From the NCBI RefSeq assembly GCF_030466405.1, contig NZ_JAGGJF010000001.1, positions 62,001 to 126,000 on the forward strand: DNA of 64,000 nt, in the 5' to 3' direction. The notes under the pieces are model-generated. The model searched no databases and was not told the origin of the DNA. It was given only the letters and a program-made list of their open reading frames with translations. Source of the stretch: Pseudidiomarina terrestris. Lineage in GTDB: Bacteria > Pseudomonadota > Gammaproteobacteria > Enterobacterales > Alteromonadaceae. Each line of letters starts with the position of its first letter. Position 1 is the stretch's first letter. Made by a program: the position numbers and the translations under genes. Positions 27,798 through 37,927 of the stretch are shown here, one piece after another.

Positions 27798-29033
27798 CTA
27801 ATCTTGCCGCGATGACGGTTCAAGGATCTGGTCAATGGTCAGGGTCACACTGGCATCTGGCTCCGCTGCGATGGTTTGCGCTGCAGTGCCCAGATCGCCG
27901 GCACTTATTTCGATTCGATCATCCGTTGAAATACGTGCCTCGACTTGCCACTGGCTGAGCTGGCTCATTTTATAGTCAGGCAGCATCGCGTTAGCATCAG
28001 ACAGGCGAACCTCAACCGGGAATTCAGTCACAGCCTGTCGCACCACTGCCGCGGGCATAGGGGCGCCATCCGGCGCTTTCACGAACACGAATAAGGTCGC
28101 TTGCTCAGGCACTTGTTCGCGTAACTCGTCGGCGAGCGCGACAGTAACCACTAACTCCTGTTGCGTTCCGGCCAACCGTTGCTCGGCATCCGCTAAAGCG
28201 GTTTGCACCGCCGCATAGCGTGAGTCGTCCTCTGGCATCACCTGTAACAGGATTGACCAGGCCTGCACGGCCTGCTGCCAGTCCCCCAGCTGATAGGCGA
28301 CGGCACCGGTGAGCGACAATGCGTCGGTATTTTGTGGGTCGACTCGCAGCAGTTTGGACAACAGCTGTGCGGCCTGTTGCAAGCGCTCGGCGCCGCCTAC
28401 GTTAATCAGTAGCTGTGCATAACCCAATAACACCGCCGGACGCTCGTTATCCATCTGATAAGCGCGCTCATAGGCCGCCAGGGCCTCCTCATAACGTTGC
28501 AACGCTGCCGCGGCTCGCGCATACAACATCCACGCCAAAGCGTCACCACCGTCCTCTTGCAGACGTTGCCGCAGCCCTAACGCAAACAGCCGCAGTTCCT
28601 CGGCTGTAGGTGCTGCCTGCTGATTGGCAATAACTTTCTCAGCCAGTTGCGGCAGTGCCTGTCTGGCCTGCTCAGCGTAACTTTGCTGTTGCCAGCTGCC
28701 AAACAAAACGTAACCGATAATCCCCAGGCCGACAATAATAAACGCCGGCAGCCAGATGCCGCTGCCAATCGCTCGCTCCTGCAACTGTTCCAGCTCGGTA
28801 TTTTCACTGATAAAGCGCTTATCAAGCTCATGTTCCGCAGCGCTGAGCGCCTTATCTGTTAATAAGCCTTCGGCGTGTTCCTGCGCCAGCTCCTGTCGCC
28901 GTTGCTCATACAATTCGCGGTTGACGTCCAGACGCGTGTGGCGCTGGGCCTGTTGCCGCGCACCGAACACCACCACCAGAACGAGCGCCAGCAGCGCCAG
29001 TACCACCATGCTGGTTATAATCATCCAGCTCAT
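27798..29033 (-). CDS. ccmI: Cytochrome c biogenesis TPR protein CcmI
   Basis: 411-aa inner-membrane protein that presents apocytochrome c to the haem ligation complex. Two transmembrane segments are at about residues 4-24 and 92-110, with a coiled-coil loop between. Periplasmic TPR repeats run from about 165 (ALAWMLYARAAAALQRYEEALAAYERAYQ). In E. coli this part is fused to CcmH; here it is separate. Its start overlaps the ccmH stop by 4 bp. Confidence 0.9.
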   Translation of the reverse strand: MSWMIITSMVVLALLALVLVVVFGARQQAQRHTRLDVNRELYEQRRQELAQEHAEGLLTDKALSAAEHELDKRFISENTELEQLQERAIGSGIWLPAFIIVGLGIIGYVLFGSWQQQSYAEQARQALPQLAEKVIANQQAAPTAEELRLFALGLRQRLQEDGGDALAWMLYARAAAALQRYEEALAAYERAYQMDNERPAVLLGYAQLLINVGGAERLQQAAQLLSKLLRVDPQNTDALSLTGAVAYQLGDWQQAVQAWSILLQVMPEDDSRYAAVQTALADAEQRLAGTQQELVVTVALADELREQVPEQATLFVFVKAPDGAPMPAAVVRQAVTEFPVEVRLSDANAMLPDYKMSQLSQWQVEARISTDDRIEISAGDLGTAAQTIAAEPDASVTLTIDQILEPSSRQD

Positions 29034-29524
29034 GAATCTTTATCCTCTTGTTGTGCGCTGCGCAGGTGCTCAAGGCGCGCACGATCTTCGTCACTTAGCT
29101 CAACTTCAGTTTTGCGCTGGCTACGTACCCGAACCAAAACCACCAATGCACCAATGGCCAATACCGCAAAGGGTCCCCACCACAGAATGCTGGTGGCAAC
29201 CGTCATCGGCGGTTGATAGTGCACAAAGTCACCGTAACGCGCGACCATATAATCAATCACTTCCTGTTTGCTCGCGCCACGTTGCACCATTAAATAGGTG
29301 CGATCGCGTAAGTCCCGGGCCAGTTCGGCATCAGAGTCGGCAATACTTTGGTTCTGGCATTTAGGGCAGCGCAGTTCAGTAATGAGTTCCTTAAAAAGTG
29401 CGTCCTTGGCGGGCTCTTCAAAGGTGTAAACCTCCGTCTCCTGAGCCTGGACGGACGTAGCAACTGCCGCTGCCAAGACCACCAACAGCGCTGCGACTAA
29501 AGTTGCCTTACAGAAACTACGCAT
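29030..29524 (-). CDS. ccmH: Cytochrome c biogenesis thiol reductase CcmH
   Basis: 164-aa membrane-anchored protein with signal peptide (residues 1 to about 27), the redox motif LRCPKCQNQSIADS near residue 53 and a single transmembrane helix near 105-125. It reduces the apocytochrome thiols before haem attachment. It shares its boundary base with ccmG. Confidence 0.94.
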   Translation of the reverse strand: MRSFCKATLVAALLVVLAAAVATSVQAQETEVYTFEEPAKDALFKELITELRCPKCQNQSIADSDAELARDLRDRTYLMVQRGASKQEVIDYMVARYGDFVHYQPPMTVATSILWWGPFAVLAIGALVVLVRVRSQRKTEVELSDEDRARLEHLRSAQQEDKDS

Positions 29525-30078
29525 TAGCCTTCCCCTTTTCCAGTTAGCGCCCGATAACGTTGTCCCAGCTCACCTTGCCATACACGTTCATTGACATCAC
29601 CAACGTGGCGGTATCGAATTCTGCCATCGGCATCAATCAGAAAGGTTTCTGGCGCACCATACACACCAAATTCAAGTGCAACGGCGCCATTTGCGTCAAA
29701 TAGATTCAAACGATAAGGATCACCTAAGGTATTCAGCCAGTTGATCGCCTTATCTCGAGAATCGTCTTTATAATTCAGGCCGATAATGGTGACGCCCTCT
29801 GCGGCCAACTGATTCAGGTACTCATGCTCAGCCCGACAGGTCGGGCACCAGGTGGCCCAGACATTTAGCAACATCGGCTCGCCCTTGAGCACTTCTTCGG
29901 TATAAATCTGGGAGGGATCATAAATATCCGGCACGCTAAACTGTGGCACGGGCTTACCGACCAACGCTGAGCTCAGCTCTGTTGGATCGGAGAACAGACC
30001 GCGCATCAAAAAGCCCACCAGCACTAAAAATGCCAGCAGTGGCAACAACAATACTACCCATCGCCATTGCTTACTCAT
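29524..30078 (-). CDS. ccmG: Thiol:disulfide oxidoreductase CcmG (DsbE)
   Basis: 184-aa thioredoxin-fold protein. The N-terminal anchor is at about residues 7-27 and the active site WATWCPTCRAEH near 75-86. It supplies reducing power to the Ccm pathway in the periplasm. The start overlaps ccmF by 4 bp. Confidence 0.95.
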   Translation of the reverse strand: MSKQWRWVVLLLPLLAFLVLVGFLMRGLFSDPTELSSALVGKPVPQFSVPDIYDPSQIYTEEVLKGEPMLLNVWATWCPTCRAEHEYLNQLAAEGVTIIGLNYKDDSRDKAINWLNTLGDPYRLNLFDANGAVALEFGVYGAPETFLIDADGRIRYRHVGDVNERVWQGELGQRYRALTGKGEG

Positions 30079-32030
30079 CGCTCACCTCCGGCCTTGCGAA
30101 AGGCCCGGTAACGTTTGTCGGTTATCGCTAACAAGCCGCCCAGTGCCATCAACAAGGCACCTAGCCAGATCCAACGGATAAAAGGCTTAACGTAGATTCG
30201 TACCGCCCACGCATCACTGTTATCCAGAGGCTCACCTAGCGCGACATAGAGGTCACGGGTAAAGCCTGCATCAAGACCTACTTCCGTCATACTCATCTTC
30301 TGTACGGTGTAAAAGCGCTTCTCGGTCACCAGCTCAGTGATTTTACGCTCACCGGAGTAGACTGAGAACTCAGCATAATCCGTGAGGTAGTTCGGCCCGC
30401 GGCGCTGGCTAAGTTCATCAAACTGGAAGCGGTAACCTTGTACCATGACGCTGTCCCCGGGCGCCAGGCGAACATCACGCTCGATCTCATATTGGGAGAC
30501 TGCACCGATGCCAATCAACGCCACCGCGAAGCCTAAATGCCCCAGAACCATGCCCCAGTGACTGCGCCCGAGTTTGGTCAGCCCTGCCAGCCCCTGATTG
30601 CGCTGTTTGATGCGTAGCTTGAGTTCAGTCACCAGCGTCAGCGTGATCCAGAATGCCATCACCAGTCCCAGCACCGCCATCGCCTGCACCTGCTCGGCCA
30701 GCACCGCTGGCAGCAAATATCCCAATCCAAGTGCCAGCGCTAATGCCAATGCCAGACTGTTGCACAGCGGCTGTAAGTCCTGCCGGCGCCAGCGGAATAA
30801 CGGCCCTAAGCCCATCAGCGCCACAAAGGGCACGATCAGCCAGGTAAACATCTGGTTGAAGAAAGGCACGCCAATGGAAATGGAGCCAAGCCCCAGTTCT
30901 TTATGCACCAGCGGCAGTAAAGTGCCCAGCAGCACCACCAGGGTGGCCGCCATCAGCAAGATATTATTGCCCAGCAACATGACTTCACGTGACACCGCTT
31001 CGTACTTGGTGTGGCTGTTGACCACGCCACCGCGTAGCGCGAACAACAGCAATGAGCCACCAATGACGACGCCTAATAAGCCCAGTATAAACAAACCACG
31101 GGCCGGGTCAGTCGCAAACGCATGCACGGAAACAATCACCCCTGAGCGGACCAGGAAGGTTCCCAGCAAACTCAGACTAAAGGCTGAGATAGCCAATAGC
31201 ACCGTCCATGATTTAAAGGCGCCGCGTTTTTCTGTTACGGCTAAGGAGTGGATCAGTGCCGTACCCACCAGCCAAGGCATAAAGCTGGCATTTTCAACCG
31301 GATCCCAGAACCACCAACCGCCCCAACCGAGCTCGTAGTAGGCCCACCAGCTGCCCAGCGCAATACCCAGGGTCAAAAACGCCCAGGCAGCAGTAGCCCA
31401 TGGCCGTGACCAGCGCGCCCAGGCGGCATCCAATTTACCGGTCAGCAATGCGGCAATGGCAAAGGCGAAAGCCACGGAAAAGCCAACATAACCCATGTAG
31501 AGCAATGGCGGGTGAATGATCATCCCCGGGTCTTGCAGTAACGGGTTCAAGTCACGGCCGTCGACCGGGATCCACGGCAGCACACGGTCGAACGGGTTCG
31601 ACACGCTGAGCATAAATAAATAGAAGCCGACGCTGATCAGACCCAGAATTGCCAGAACGCGGGCCATCATGGTCACCGGCATACGCCGCGAGAACATCGC
31701 CACCGCCGCAATCCAGCCGGCCTGCATCAGCATCCACAACAGAAACGAACCTTCGTGAGAGCCCCAGACCGCGGTGATACGATAGGCCAGAGGCAATTGT
31801 GTGTTGGAGTTCGCCGCCACATAAGCAACGCTGAAGTCATTCACAACAAAAGCCCAGGTCAGCGCTGCGTAGGCGATCGCGGTGAACAAAAATTGACCAT
31901 AGGCCAAAGGCCGCGCCAACAACATCGCGCCGCTATGGCCTTTGTAGGCTCCCCACATCGGATAAACTGCCAGTACCAGCGAGAATGCCAGCGCCAGCGC
32001 CAGGGCAAATTGTCCTACTTCAGCGATCAT
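30075..32030 (-). CDS. ccmF: Haem lyase subunit CcmF
   Basis: 651-aa polytopic membrane protein of the CcmF/CycK family. The haem-handling WWD motif reads [19 protein letters not shown] near residue 240. Conserved His residues are in [13 protein letters not shown] and [13 protein letters not shown]. It joins haem from CcmE to apocytochrome c with CcmH and CcmI. The start overlaps the ccmE stop by 4 bp. Confidence 0.97.
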   Translation of the reverse strand: MIAEVGQFALALALAFSLVLAVYPMWGAYKGHSGAMLLARPLAYGQFLFTAIAYAALTWAFVVNDFSVAYVAANSNTQLPLAYRITAVWGSHEGSFLLWMLMQAGWIAAVAMFSRRMPVTMMARVLAILGLISVGFYLFMLSVSNPFDRVLPWIPVDGRDLNPLLQDPGMIIHPPLLYMGYVGFSVAFAFAIAALLTGKLDAAWARWSRPWATAAWAFLTLGIALGSWWAYYELGWGGWWFWDPVENASFMPWLVGTALIHSLAVTEKRGAFKSWTVLLAISAFSLSLLGTFLVRSGVIVSVHAFATDPARGLFILGLLGVVIGGSLLLFALRGGVVNSHTKYEAVSREVMLLGNNILLMAATLVVLLGTLLPLVHKELGLGSISIGVPFFNQMFTWLIVPFVALMGLGPLFRWRRQDLQPLCNSLALALALALGLGYLLPAVLAEQVQAMAVLGLVMAFWITLTLVTELKLRIKQRNQGLAGLTKLGRSHWGMVLGHLGFAVALIGIGAVSQYEIERDVRLAPGDSVMVQGYRFQFDELSQRRGPNYLTDYAEFSVYSGERKITELVTEKRFYTVQKMSMTEVGLDAGFTRDLYVALGEPLDNSDAWAVRIYVKPFIRWIWLGALLMALGGLLAITDKRYRAFRKAGGER

Positions 32031-32521
32031 GGGGTGGATCCTTCGAACGCATCAGGCTGGTTCGGGTTGACGTGTTTGATACCTTTCATCTGTTCAGCAA
32101 GCTCTGGTGGCATGTATTCTTCATCATGTTTGGCTAACACCTCGGTCGCTTTCATCACCCGCGGCTCGACCATAACACCCTGCGCAACAATACCTTGTCC
32201 CTCCCGGAACAAGTCCGGCAGAATACCGGTGTATAAAATTTTGACTTCAGGACCTATGTCCGTAACCCGAAACTCCACCTCAAGGGTTTCCGGATCACGC
32301 TTGACCGAATCTTCAACCACCATACCGCCAATCCGCAGGCGTTGACCCACTTCAGGTTTAAGAGCATTTTTGCCTTTGCCCTCAACCACTTCAGTGGGGG
32401 TGTAGAACAGATCAATGTTCTGCGATAGCGCATACAGAATAATACTAAAGGCCACAGCCACGCCGGCAATTAAGCCAAGCGTCCAGGTTAACCGCTTTTT
32501 TCGTCGGGGATTCATCGCCAC
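32027..32521 (-). CDS. ccmE: Haem chaperone CcmE
   Basis: 164-aa membrane-anchored OB-fold protein that binds haem covalently in the periplasm. The haem-binding His is His132 in [10 protein letters not shown], with Tyr136 as axial ligand. The transmembrane anchor is at about residues 10-30. The GTG start overlaps the ccmD stop by one base; an ATG two codons later is also possible. Confidence 0.95.
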   Translation of the reverse strand: MAMNPRRKKRLTWTLGLIAGVAVAFSIILYALSQNIDLFYTPTEVVEGKGKNALKPEVGQRLRIGGMVVEDSVKRDPETLEVEFRVTDIGPEVKILYTGILPDLFREGQGIVAQGVMVEPRVMKATEVLAKHDEEYMPPELAEQMKGIKHVNPNQPDAFEGSTP

Positions 32522-32721
32522 TAGGATACCTCTCTCTTCCGTTGCGCCAGACGCTCTTGTCGCCGTTGCTCTTTGACAAATTCACGCTGCAATTTACGCC
32601 GTGCAGTTAAACCACTAATGACCAATACGGCGATTGCAGCAAAACTGATCCCAAAGGCCAGCCAAACATAAAAGCCGTAGCCGCCCATTGCAATAAAGGC
32701 CTGCAAGTTATCGAACACCAT
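32521..32721 (-). CDS. ccmD: Haem exporter subunit CcmD
   Basis: 66-aa one-helix membrane protein (helix at about residues 17-38: [19 protein letters not shown]) with a basic tail. It releases holo-CcmE from the CcmABC complex. Recognised by size, topology and place between ccmC and ccmE. Confidence 0.9.
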   Translation of the reverse strand: MVFDNLQAFIAMGGYGFYVWLAFGISFAAIAVLVISGLTARRKLQREFVKEQRRQERLAQRKREVS

Positions 32722-33491
32722 TAGGCTTGCTCCGTCTTACTAAGTTCCGTTGCCCGGTCCTGATTCAACACGTGCTTGACCCAGGGGCGGCGCAGCTCCT
32801 GCCGCAGAATTTCATTGCGCATACGCTGCACAATCAAAGCGCCCGCGAGCAGGCCAAAACCCAAAATAGAAACTAATAAAGGAATGAGCATACTGGTTGC
32901 CATAGGTGGCCGCTCAAACACGGTCAATGTCGCACCCTGATGCAGAGTATTCCACCACTCCACAGAATAACGGATGATGGGAATGTTGATGACCCCCACC
33001 ATGGCCAGAATCCCGGCAGCTTTGGCGCCATTCCGCTGATCACTGAAGGCATGATAGAGCGCCAGTACGCCAACGTAGAGAAAGAATAAAATCAGCTGCG
33101 AAGTGAGTCGTGCATCCCACTCCCACCAGGTGCCCCACATGGGTTTGCCCCAGATAGCGCCAGTCACCAGCGAGATGAAGGTGAACGTCAGTCCTACTGG
33201 TGCAATCGCTGCCAATCCCCAGTCCGCCATTTTCAGCTGCCACACACGTCCGACAAAGGCTGCTATGGCCAGAGCAATATAAAGACTCATGGAAAACATT
33301 GCAGTTGGCACATGCACAAAGATGATGCGGTAACTATCGCCTTGCTGATAGTCCGCCGGCGCAAACACTAATCCCCACACAATTCCTAGCCCCAGGGTCA
33401 GTGCTGCTGTGATGCTCAGCCAGGGTTGCCAGCGGCCAAGCAAATGATAGACAACTTCCGGTTTTGCGTAAGGATGTAACCAGCGCCACAT
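32721..33491 (-). CDS. ccmC: Haem exporter subunit CcmC
   Basis: 256-aa membrane protein with six helices. The WWD motif WGTWWEWDARLTSQLILFFLY lies near residue 130. Two conserved His lie in FVHVPTAMF and in the VEWWNTLHQGAT loop. It loads haem onto CcmE. It begins one base from the ccmB stop. Confidence 0.96.
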   Translation of the reverse strand: MWRWLHPYAKPEVVYHLLGRWQPWLSITAALTLGLGIVWGLVFAPADYQQGDSYRIIFVHVPTAMFSMSLYIALAIAAFVGRVWQLKMADWGLAAIAPVGLTFTFISLVTGAIWGKPMWGTWWEWDARLTSQLILFFLYVGVLALYHAFSDQRNGAKAAGILAMVGVINIPIIRYSVEWWNTLHQGATLTVFERPPMATSMLIPLLVSILGFGLLAGALIVQRMRNEILRQELRRPWVKHVLNQDRATELSKTEQA

Positions 33492-33492
33492 G

Positions 33493-34176
33493 TTAATTCA
33501 CACTCACTCGTATCGCCGCGGCCACTGCAAAAGGCGCCAACAGCAAGGTTAATAGACTTAAGCCTGCTAATAGTAACACTTGCGGCCAGGCAGCTGTACC
33601 CATTAGCGCCGCCTCTACCGCACCCGTTGCGAAAATCAGTAACGGAATGAATAACGGCAGCAGCAGCAAGCTCAGGAGCGCGCCCCCGCGGCCAAGGCTC
33701 ACGGTTAGCGCTGCGCCAATTGCCGTCACCGCGCTAAGGATTGGTGTGCCGACCACCAAGGTCGCCATCAGCGTCAGCCATCCTTCAGCAGGTAGCTTCA
33801 GTAATAAGGCACAAAGAGGCGCGAGGATCACCAGCGGCAAGCCGCTCAGCAGCCAATGCACCACGATTTTTGCTCCTGCCAGCAGCGGTAATGGTTGGGG
33901 TAGCAGCGTTAACTGCTCCAGCGTGCCATCGAGAAAGTCATCGCGAAACAAACGCTCTGAACCCAGCAGCGCTGATAACAAAGCGGCGACCCAAATCACA
34001 CCGGCGGCGATACGCCCCAATATATCCGGACCGGGCCCCACAGCCAGCGGGAATAAGCTCACCACCATAAGAATAAATAACAGTGGATTCAGCACATCAC
34101 TGCGGCGGCGCATGACCACCATCAGGTCACGGCGCATGACCGCAGTAAAAGCTGCCCAGTTGGAGGTATCGTTCAT
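33493..34176 (-). CDS. ccmB: Haem exporter permease CcmB
   Basis: 227-aa permease with six hydrophobic helices and the family region GSERLFRDDFLDGTLEQLTLLPQPLP near residues 70-95. It partners CcmA in an ABC complex that drives release of haem-loaded CcmE. The start overlaps ccmA by 4 bp. Confidence 0.94.
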   Translation of the reverse strand: MNDTSNWAAFTAVMRRDLMVVMRRRSDVLNPLLFILMVVSLFPLAVGPGPDILGRIAAGVIWVAALLSALLGSERLFRDDFLDGTLEQLTLLPQPLPLLAGAKIVVHWLLSGLPLVILAPLCALLLKLPAEGWLTLMATLVVGTPILSAVTAIGAALTVSLGRGGALLSLLLLPLFIPLLIFATGAVEAALMGTAAWPQVLLLAGLSLLTLLLAPFAVAAAIRVSVN

Positions 34177-34796
34177 GCGTCACCGCCAGTAATGCGCAAG
34201 CGTTGTAGCCGTGTCGGGGTCCAGGTTAAGAGCTGGTGCGAGGTCATGATGATGGCACCTCCTGCCGCCGTATGTTCGGCAAAGCGCTGTTGCAGCAGTT
34301 CAATACCATCGGTGTCGAGCGCCGTAAAAGGCTCGTCCAGAATCCATAAAGGCACATTGGAATACCATAGCCGGGTCAATGCAATGCGTCGCTGCTGGCC
34401 TGCCGATAACTGCCCTGCCGGCACGTCTTCAAGCCCTAATAAGCCAACCGTGGCAAGTAGCTGCCAGGCGTCATCTATGGCGCATCCGCACAGCTTGGCT
34501 TGCAGAGTGAGATTTTCAATTGCGGTGAGTTCGGCCTTGATGCCGGCCTTGTGCCCCATAAACAACAACTGGTTGCGCCAGTCATGGTCGTCAGCAGCAT
34601 CGGGAAAGAATTCAATTTGTCCTGACTGCAACTGAACCAGACCGACTAAGGCGCGTAGCAATGTGGATTTGCCGGCGCCATTGACGCCTTCGATGTGCAG
34701 CACATCACCACGCTGCACGGTGAACGAAAGATCCGAGAATAGCGCACGGCCGGCGCGTTGGGAGGACAGTTGTTTAGCTGTTAAGAGGGTCGACAT
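34173..34796 (-). CDS. ccmA: Haem exporter ATP-binding subunit CcmA
   Basis: 207-aa ABC ATPase with Walker A GVNGAGKSTLL near residue 40, signature LSAGQQRRIALTRL near 130 and Walker B LWILDEPFTALD near 150. It is the first gene of the ccmABCDEFGHI operon, which is contiguous and mostly overlapping. No convincing promoter was found in the 70 bp before it. Confidence 0.96.
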   Translation of the reverse strand: MSTLLTAKQLSSQRAGRALFSDLSFTVQRGDVLHIEGVNGAGKSTLLRALVGLVQLQSGQIEFFPDAADDHDWRNQLLFMGHKAGIKAELTAIENLTLQAKLCGCAIDDAWQLLATVGLLGLEDVPAGQLSAGQQRRIALTRLWYSNVPLWILDEPFTALDTDGIELLQQRFAEHTAAGGAIIMTSHQLLTWTPTRLQRLRITGGDA

Positions 34797-34811
34797 GATG
34801 AATAAGTACGA

Positions 34812-34845
34812 CTACCGAGGCAACGTTAAATTGCCCCGATAGTAG
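34812..34845. repeat. Imperfect inverted repeat between the pilin genes and ccmA
   Basis: CTACCGAGGCAA (34812-34823) pairs with TTGCCCCGATAGTAG (34831-34845) with one G-T pair and a small bulge. It lies 20 bp after the PilV-like stop on the minus strand. There is no proper T-run; it may be a weak terminator or RNA-stabilising hairpin. Confidence 0.4.
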
Positions 34846-34866
34846 CATAACTTAACCGCTGAAGGA

Positions 34867-36816
34867 TCAGTTTATGCGCATTTCCGTGTTTTGTGTCACG
34901 TTGGCGCTAATCGACTGCACTGTGAAACTTGACGGCTCAAAGGTTGTGTTTGGCTGAGTACTGCCAAATGAAATCGTCAGGCTGGTGCCAGCGCGAATAC
35001 CTTCGCAGGAATAGCCGGTGGTATTGGTGTTGCCAATGGTCGATAACGAACAGGTCACATTCGGTTCGGAGGAGTTCACGACCACATCGCGGAAGTCATT
35101 TGATTTACAGGCTTCCCAACTCGCACTATTCCCTTTGACTTTATAAAACAGGCAGTTAATTTCGCCGGTAATCGAGTAGAGCTCGACATTGTCATCCGTC
35201 TGCGCGATCACGGTCGCAGCAAGCGCGCTGGTGTAGTTGATACCGCTGTCGTCGGTGTGTATAGCGCCATTACCTAAGATACTGGCATTGCCCGCGGCGA
35301 CGTCAATATCGACTGTGGTCGTGCCGCCGCTGACCGTCTGCAGGCGCCCGCGGCTGTAGGTGCCGTAATAGTTGTTCTCGGGGTCGACAATGGTCTCGAT
35401 AGGCTCACTGGTGACGGTCGCGACGCCGGGATCCGATGACTGCCATTCCCCCAACAAGGTCAGGTTCACTTCATAAAAAGGAACTTTGGCTAACCAGTCG
35501 GATTCACCGTTCTGAATGGCGGTTTGAATTGCGGTCTGGTGAGCAGATGTCATCTGATCGAGGTAAATGGCGCGGCCAATCATCTGATAAGCGCCGGGCA
35601 CTACCTCAATATCGCGATCAGCCGGCTGCGCCGGCAACGACTGTCCTAATACCAGCGCTTTAATCACTGCACGGACATAATTCGTGTAGTTGGAACTGGT
35701 CGCAGAGTTGACCAGATACTGCGAACTCATGACGCTTACTGCCTTGATATTCCAATCCGGGTAAGTGACATAATAACCATCTACACGACGCATGCGGCAG
35801 GACTCTTCATAGACATCGTCAAGTCCGGCCTGAACCAATACGCCGCCGGAATTGGTAAAGTGCCGATGATCGCCACTCGGTAAACGAAGGAAACCATTTT
35901 CCTGCCGGTAAACGTTGCCCGCCTGGTACATTTCATTGCTGTCGTGATGATCGCGACAACACAAGCTGCACAGTTCGGGCTGGTTGGTATCTGCTGGTAC
36001 CCCCACCATTTTGGTGGTCGGCTGCACACCATTTGGATCAAGAACTAAGTAGTCGCCCTCAAGAATCAGGCGCGCCGGTGTTTTGCCGGTATCGCCCACG
36101 CCTGCAAACCGACAGGCACAGCTGACTGTGACAAAATCTTCAATGCGCTGGGTTTGCGTCGCCTCATCATAGGTCACCGTATTAAAAGTCACTTGCAAGC
36201 GATCACCTCGACGCTCAACCTGCGGCGTCGGCTTGGTGGTTTCTTTGACCTGATACTCTTGCGCACTGTCATCTTCAGTCAGCCGCACAGCGATAACTTC
36301 CGGTGCTGCACCTGGGTTATAGGTGACACTTGGCCGCTGTTGTGGACTCGGCTGCGTCACTGCCAGACCGCCATCACGCCCTTCCACACTGGTAAACCAT
36401 GCGTCCAGAGTAAGCGACTCATTACCACCTGCACGCTCGGTCCAGCCGACCGTGACTAAGACTTCTTTTGCGTCCGGCTCTGCGGGTAGCGGGGTAGGAG
36501 CACTTGGATGACTTGCAGTCACCCATGTTCCGGAAACCAGATACTGATCGGTCGCCGTCCAGGCCAGGTTATAGGTCTTGCCTGCACGCTGTTCGGTGTC
36601 AGTACCCGCCGCCAGCGAGCTGAAGCGAGTAAAGCGCAGTTCTTCTATTTTCTCCTGCGCCATTTCCATGGCTGCGGTACGCTCGGTCGCGCGGGTCGAT
36701 GACTGAATAAACATCCGTTGCAGACTAACCAAGCCCGCCACACCTATTGCGATAATGACTAACGCAACCAGCACTTCAACAAAAGTGAAGCCTCGTGCTT
36801 TATGTTTTAAAATCAT
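34867..36816 (-). CDS. Oversized PilV-like minor prepilin with large C-terminal domain
   Basis: 649-aa protein. It has a type III prepilin signal: positive leader, cleavage G|FTFVEVLVALVIIAIGVAGL with Glu+5. Typical PilV is about 150-200 aa; this one adds some 450 residues rich in Thr, Asn and Val. That part contains Cys-rich segments SCACRF and ELCSLCCRDHH and looks extracellular. I do not recognise a domain in it. It could sit at the pilus tip as an adhesin, a role PilY1 has elsewhere; no pilY1 is present here. The start overlaps the PilX-like gene by 17 bp. Confidence 0.75.
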   Translation of the reverse strand: MILKHKARGFTFVEVLVALVIIAIGVAGLVSLQRMFIQSSTRATERTAAMEMAQEKIEELRFTRFSSLAAGTDTEQRAGKTYNLAWTATDQYLVSGTWVTASHPSAPTPLPAEPDAKEVLVTVGWTERAGGNESLTLDAWFTSVEGRDGGLAVTQPSPQQRPSVTYNPGAAPEVIAVRLTEDDSAQEYQVKETTKPTPQVERRGDRLQVTFNTVTYDEATQTQRIEDFVTVSCACRFAGVGDTGKTPARLILEGDYLVLDPNGVQPTTKMVGVPADTNQPELCSLCCRDHHDSNEMYQAGNVYRQENGFLRLPSGDHRHFTNSGGVLVQAGLDDVYEESCRMRRVDGYYVTYPDWNIKAVSVMSSQYLVNSATSSNYTNYVRAVIKALVLGQSLPAQPADRDIEVVPGAYQMIGRAIYLDQMTSAHQTAIQTAIQNGESDWLAKVPFYEVNLTLLGEWQSSDPGVATVTSEPIETIVDPENNYYGTYSRGRLQTVSGGTTTVDIDVAAGNASILGNGAIHTDDSGINYTSALAATVIAQTDDNVELYSITGEINCLFYKVKGNSASWEACKSNDFRDVVVNSSEPNVTCSLSTIGNTNTTGYSCEGIRAGTSLTISFGSTQPNTTFEPSSFTVQSISANVTQNTEMRIN

Positions 36817-37927
36817 GCCAACTACCTCCTACTCGGTACACGCGCCGAAACTCTTCATTCGTCTCCATGCTTTGGAGTACTTCTGAACTGTAACGGATGG
36901 TCAGGTTACCATTGGACAGTTTAGGGTCTTGGCTTGCCAGAATGGAGCCCTCAACAAAGGCTCCACCATTAAGAGTAATCTCGTACTGCGGTGGTGATGC
37001 CTGGCCCGGGGTGACGAACTGAAACACCATGCCATACAGGGTGACGCTCCCATTCATTTTAAAGTCGCCATCGTGCACAATAATCAGTGCTGGTGCGTCG
37101 GGTCTGCCAATATCGCCATTGGGTGTGTCACAGTCACCATTGATCCAGATGAGGCCGGTGGTATTTGGGCTTAGCGAATTGCAGTTATCAAATTCGTGAT
37201 TGGCCATCGCCCGCAAGTCTTCCCAGTTTTCCTCCGGCACGCCAAATAAATAATCCAACAGGTCATCGGGAAATGCCGGATCAGCGTCGAGGATATCGAT
37301 ACCGTGATCACCACGCTCACTCAATGTCTGTGACTCACACACACCGTTGTCAAACTCCCACTGCCCACAGGTGGTACCGTTACCGTTGATATCCACATCA
37401 TCCTTACTCCAAATCGATAAAGGCACGCCATCGCCGCCGCCATTCGGGTTGGCTGCTATCTGGAAACTACCCGACACGTTCACGCCACCGCGAATCGCTA
37501 GAGGAACAGTGGGACCACTACGAATCAAAGACATGGCGATCAACTCGATCGCTGCCCGCTGAGTAGCTGAGCCATCGGCAGAATTAGCCACGACCTGCAC
37601 CTGGACCACATCTACATTACCGCGAGGTGTATTCGGATAGTTTACGTTGGTGATGGTGGCGGTATAGTTTGCGCCGCCAATACTGCTGTTAATAGTACGG
37701 TCAAGGTTATTACGATCTTTATCGATTTCCATGATGGTTTGCTCAAGCGCTGCGTCAGCGACAGTGCGAGCTTCCATCAACGCCATGTGGTTGCGCATAA
37801 TGCGCTGTTCCTGCGCTTTAAACTTAGCAGTATACAAAGTCACCAGAATAATAATGGCCAACAGCAACACCGTCAGTGTTACCGTAGCGAACCCTTGCGG
37901 GTGATGTGGCAGTTGCTTAAAACGCAT
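36800..37927 (-). CDS. PilX-like minor pilin / pilus assembly protein
   Basis: 375-aa protein. The N-terminus GFATVTLTVLLLAIIILVTLYTAKF is a pilin-like hydrophobic helix with a PilX_N flavour, though it lacks the canonical Glu+5. EARTVADAALEQTIMEI follows, then a beta-rich C-terminal part. Synteny with pilW and the PilV-like gene supports PilX. Overlaps pilW by 11 bp. Confidence 0.7.
   Translation of the reverse strand: MRFKQLPHHPQGFATVTLTVLLLAIIILVTLYTAKFKAQEQRIMRNHMALMEARTVADAALEQTIMEIDKDRNNLDRTINSSIGGANYTATITNVNYPNTPRGNVDVVQVQVVANSADGSATQRAAIELIAMSLIRSGPTVPLAIRGGVNVSGSFQIAANPNGGGDGVPLSIWSKDDVDINGNGTTCGQWEFDNGVCESQTLSERGDHGIDILDADPAFPDDLLDYLFGVPEENWEDLRAMANHEFDNCNSLSPNTTGLIWINGDCDTPNGDIGRPDAPALIIVHDGDFKMNGSVTLYGMVFQFVTPGQASPPQYEITLNGGAFVEGSILASQDPKLSNGNLTIRYSSEVLQSMETNEEFRRVYRVGGSWHDFKT

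Noticed and set aside
30598..31338. 246-codon plus-strand frame opposite ccmF
   Set aside because: Ser/Thr/Pro-rich antisense of a membrane protein gene; no start signal.
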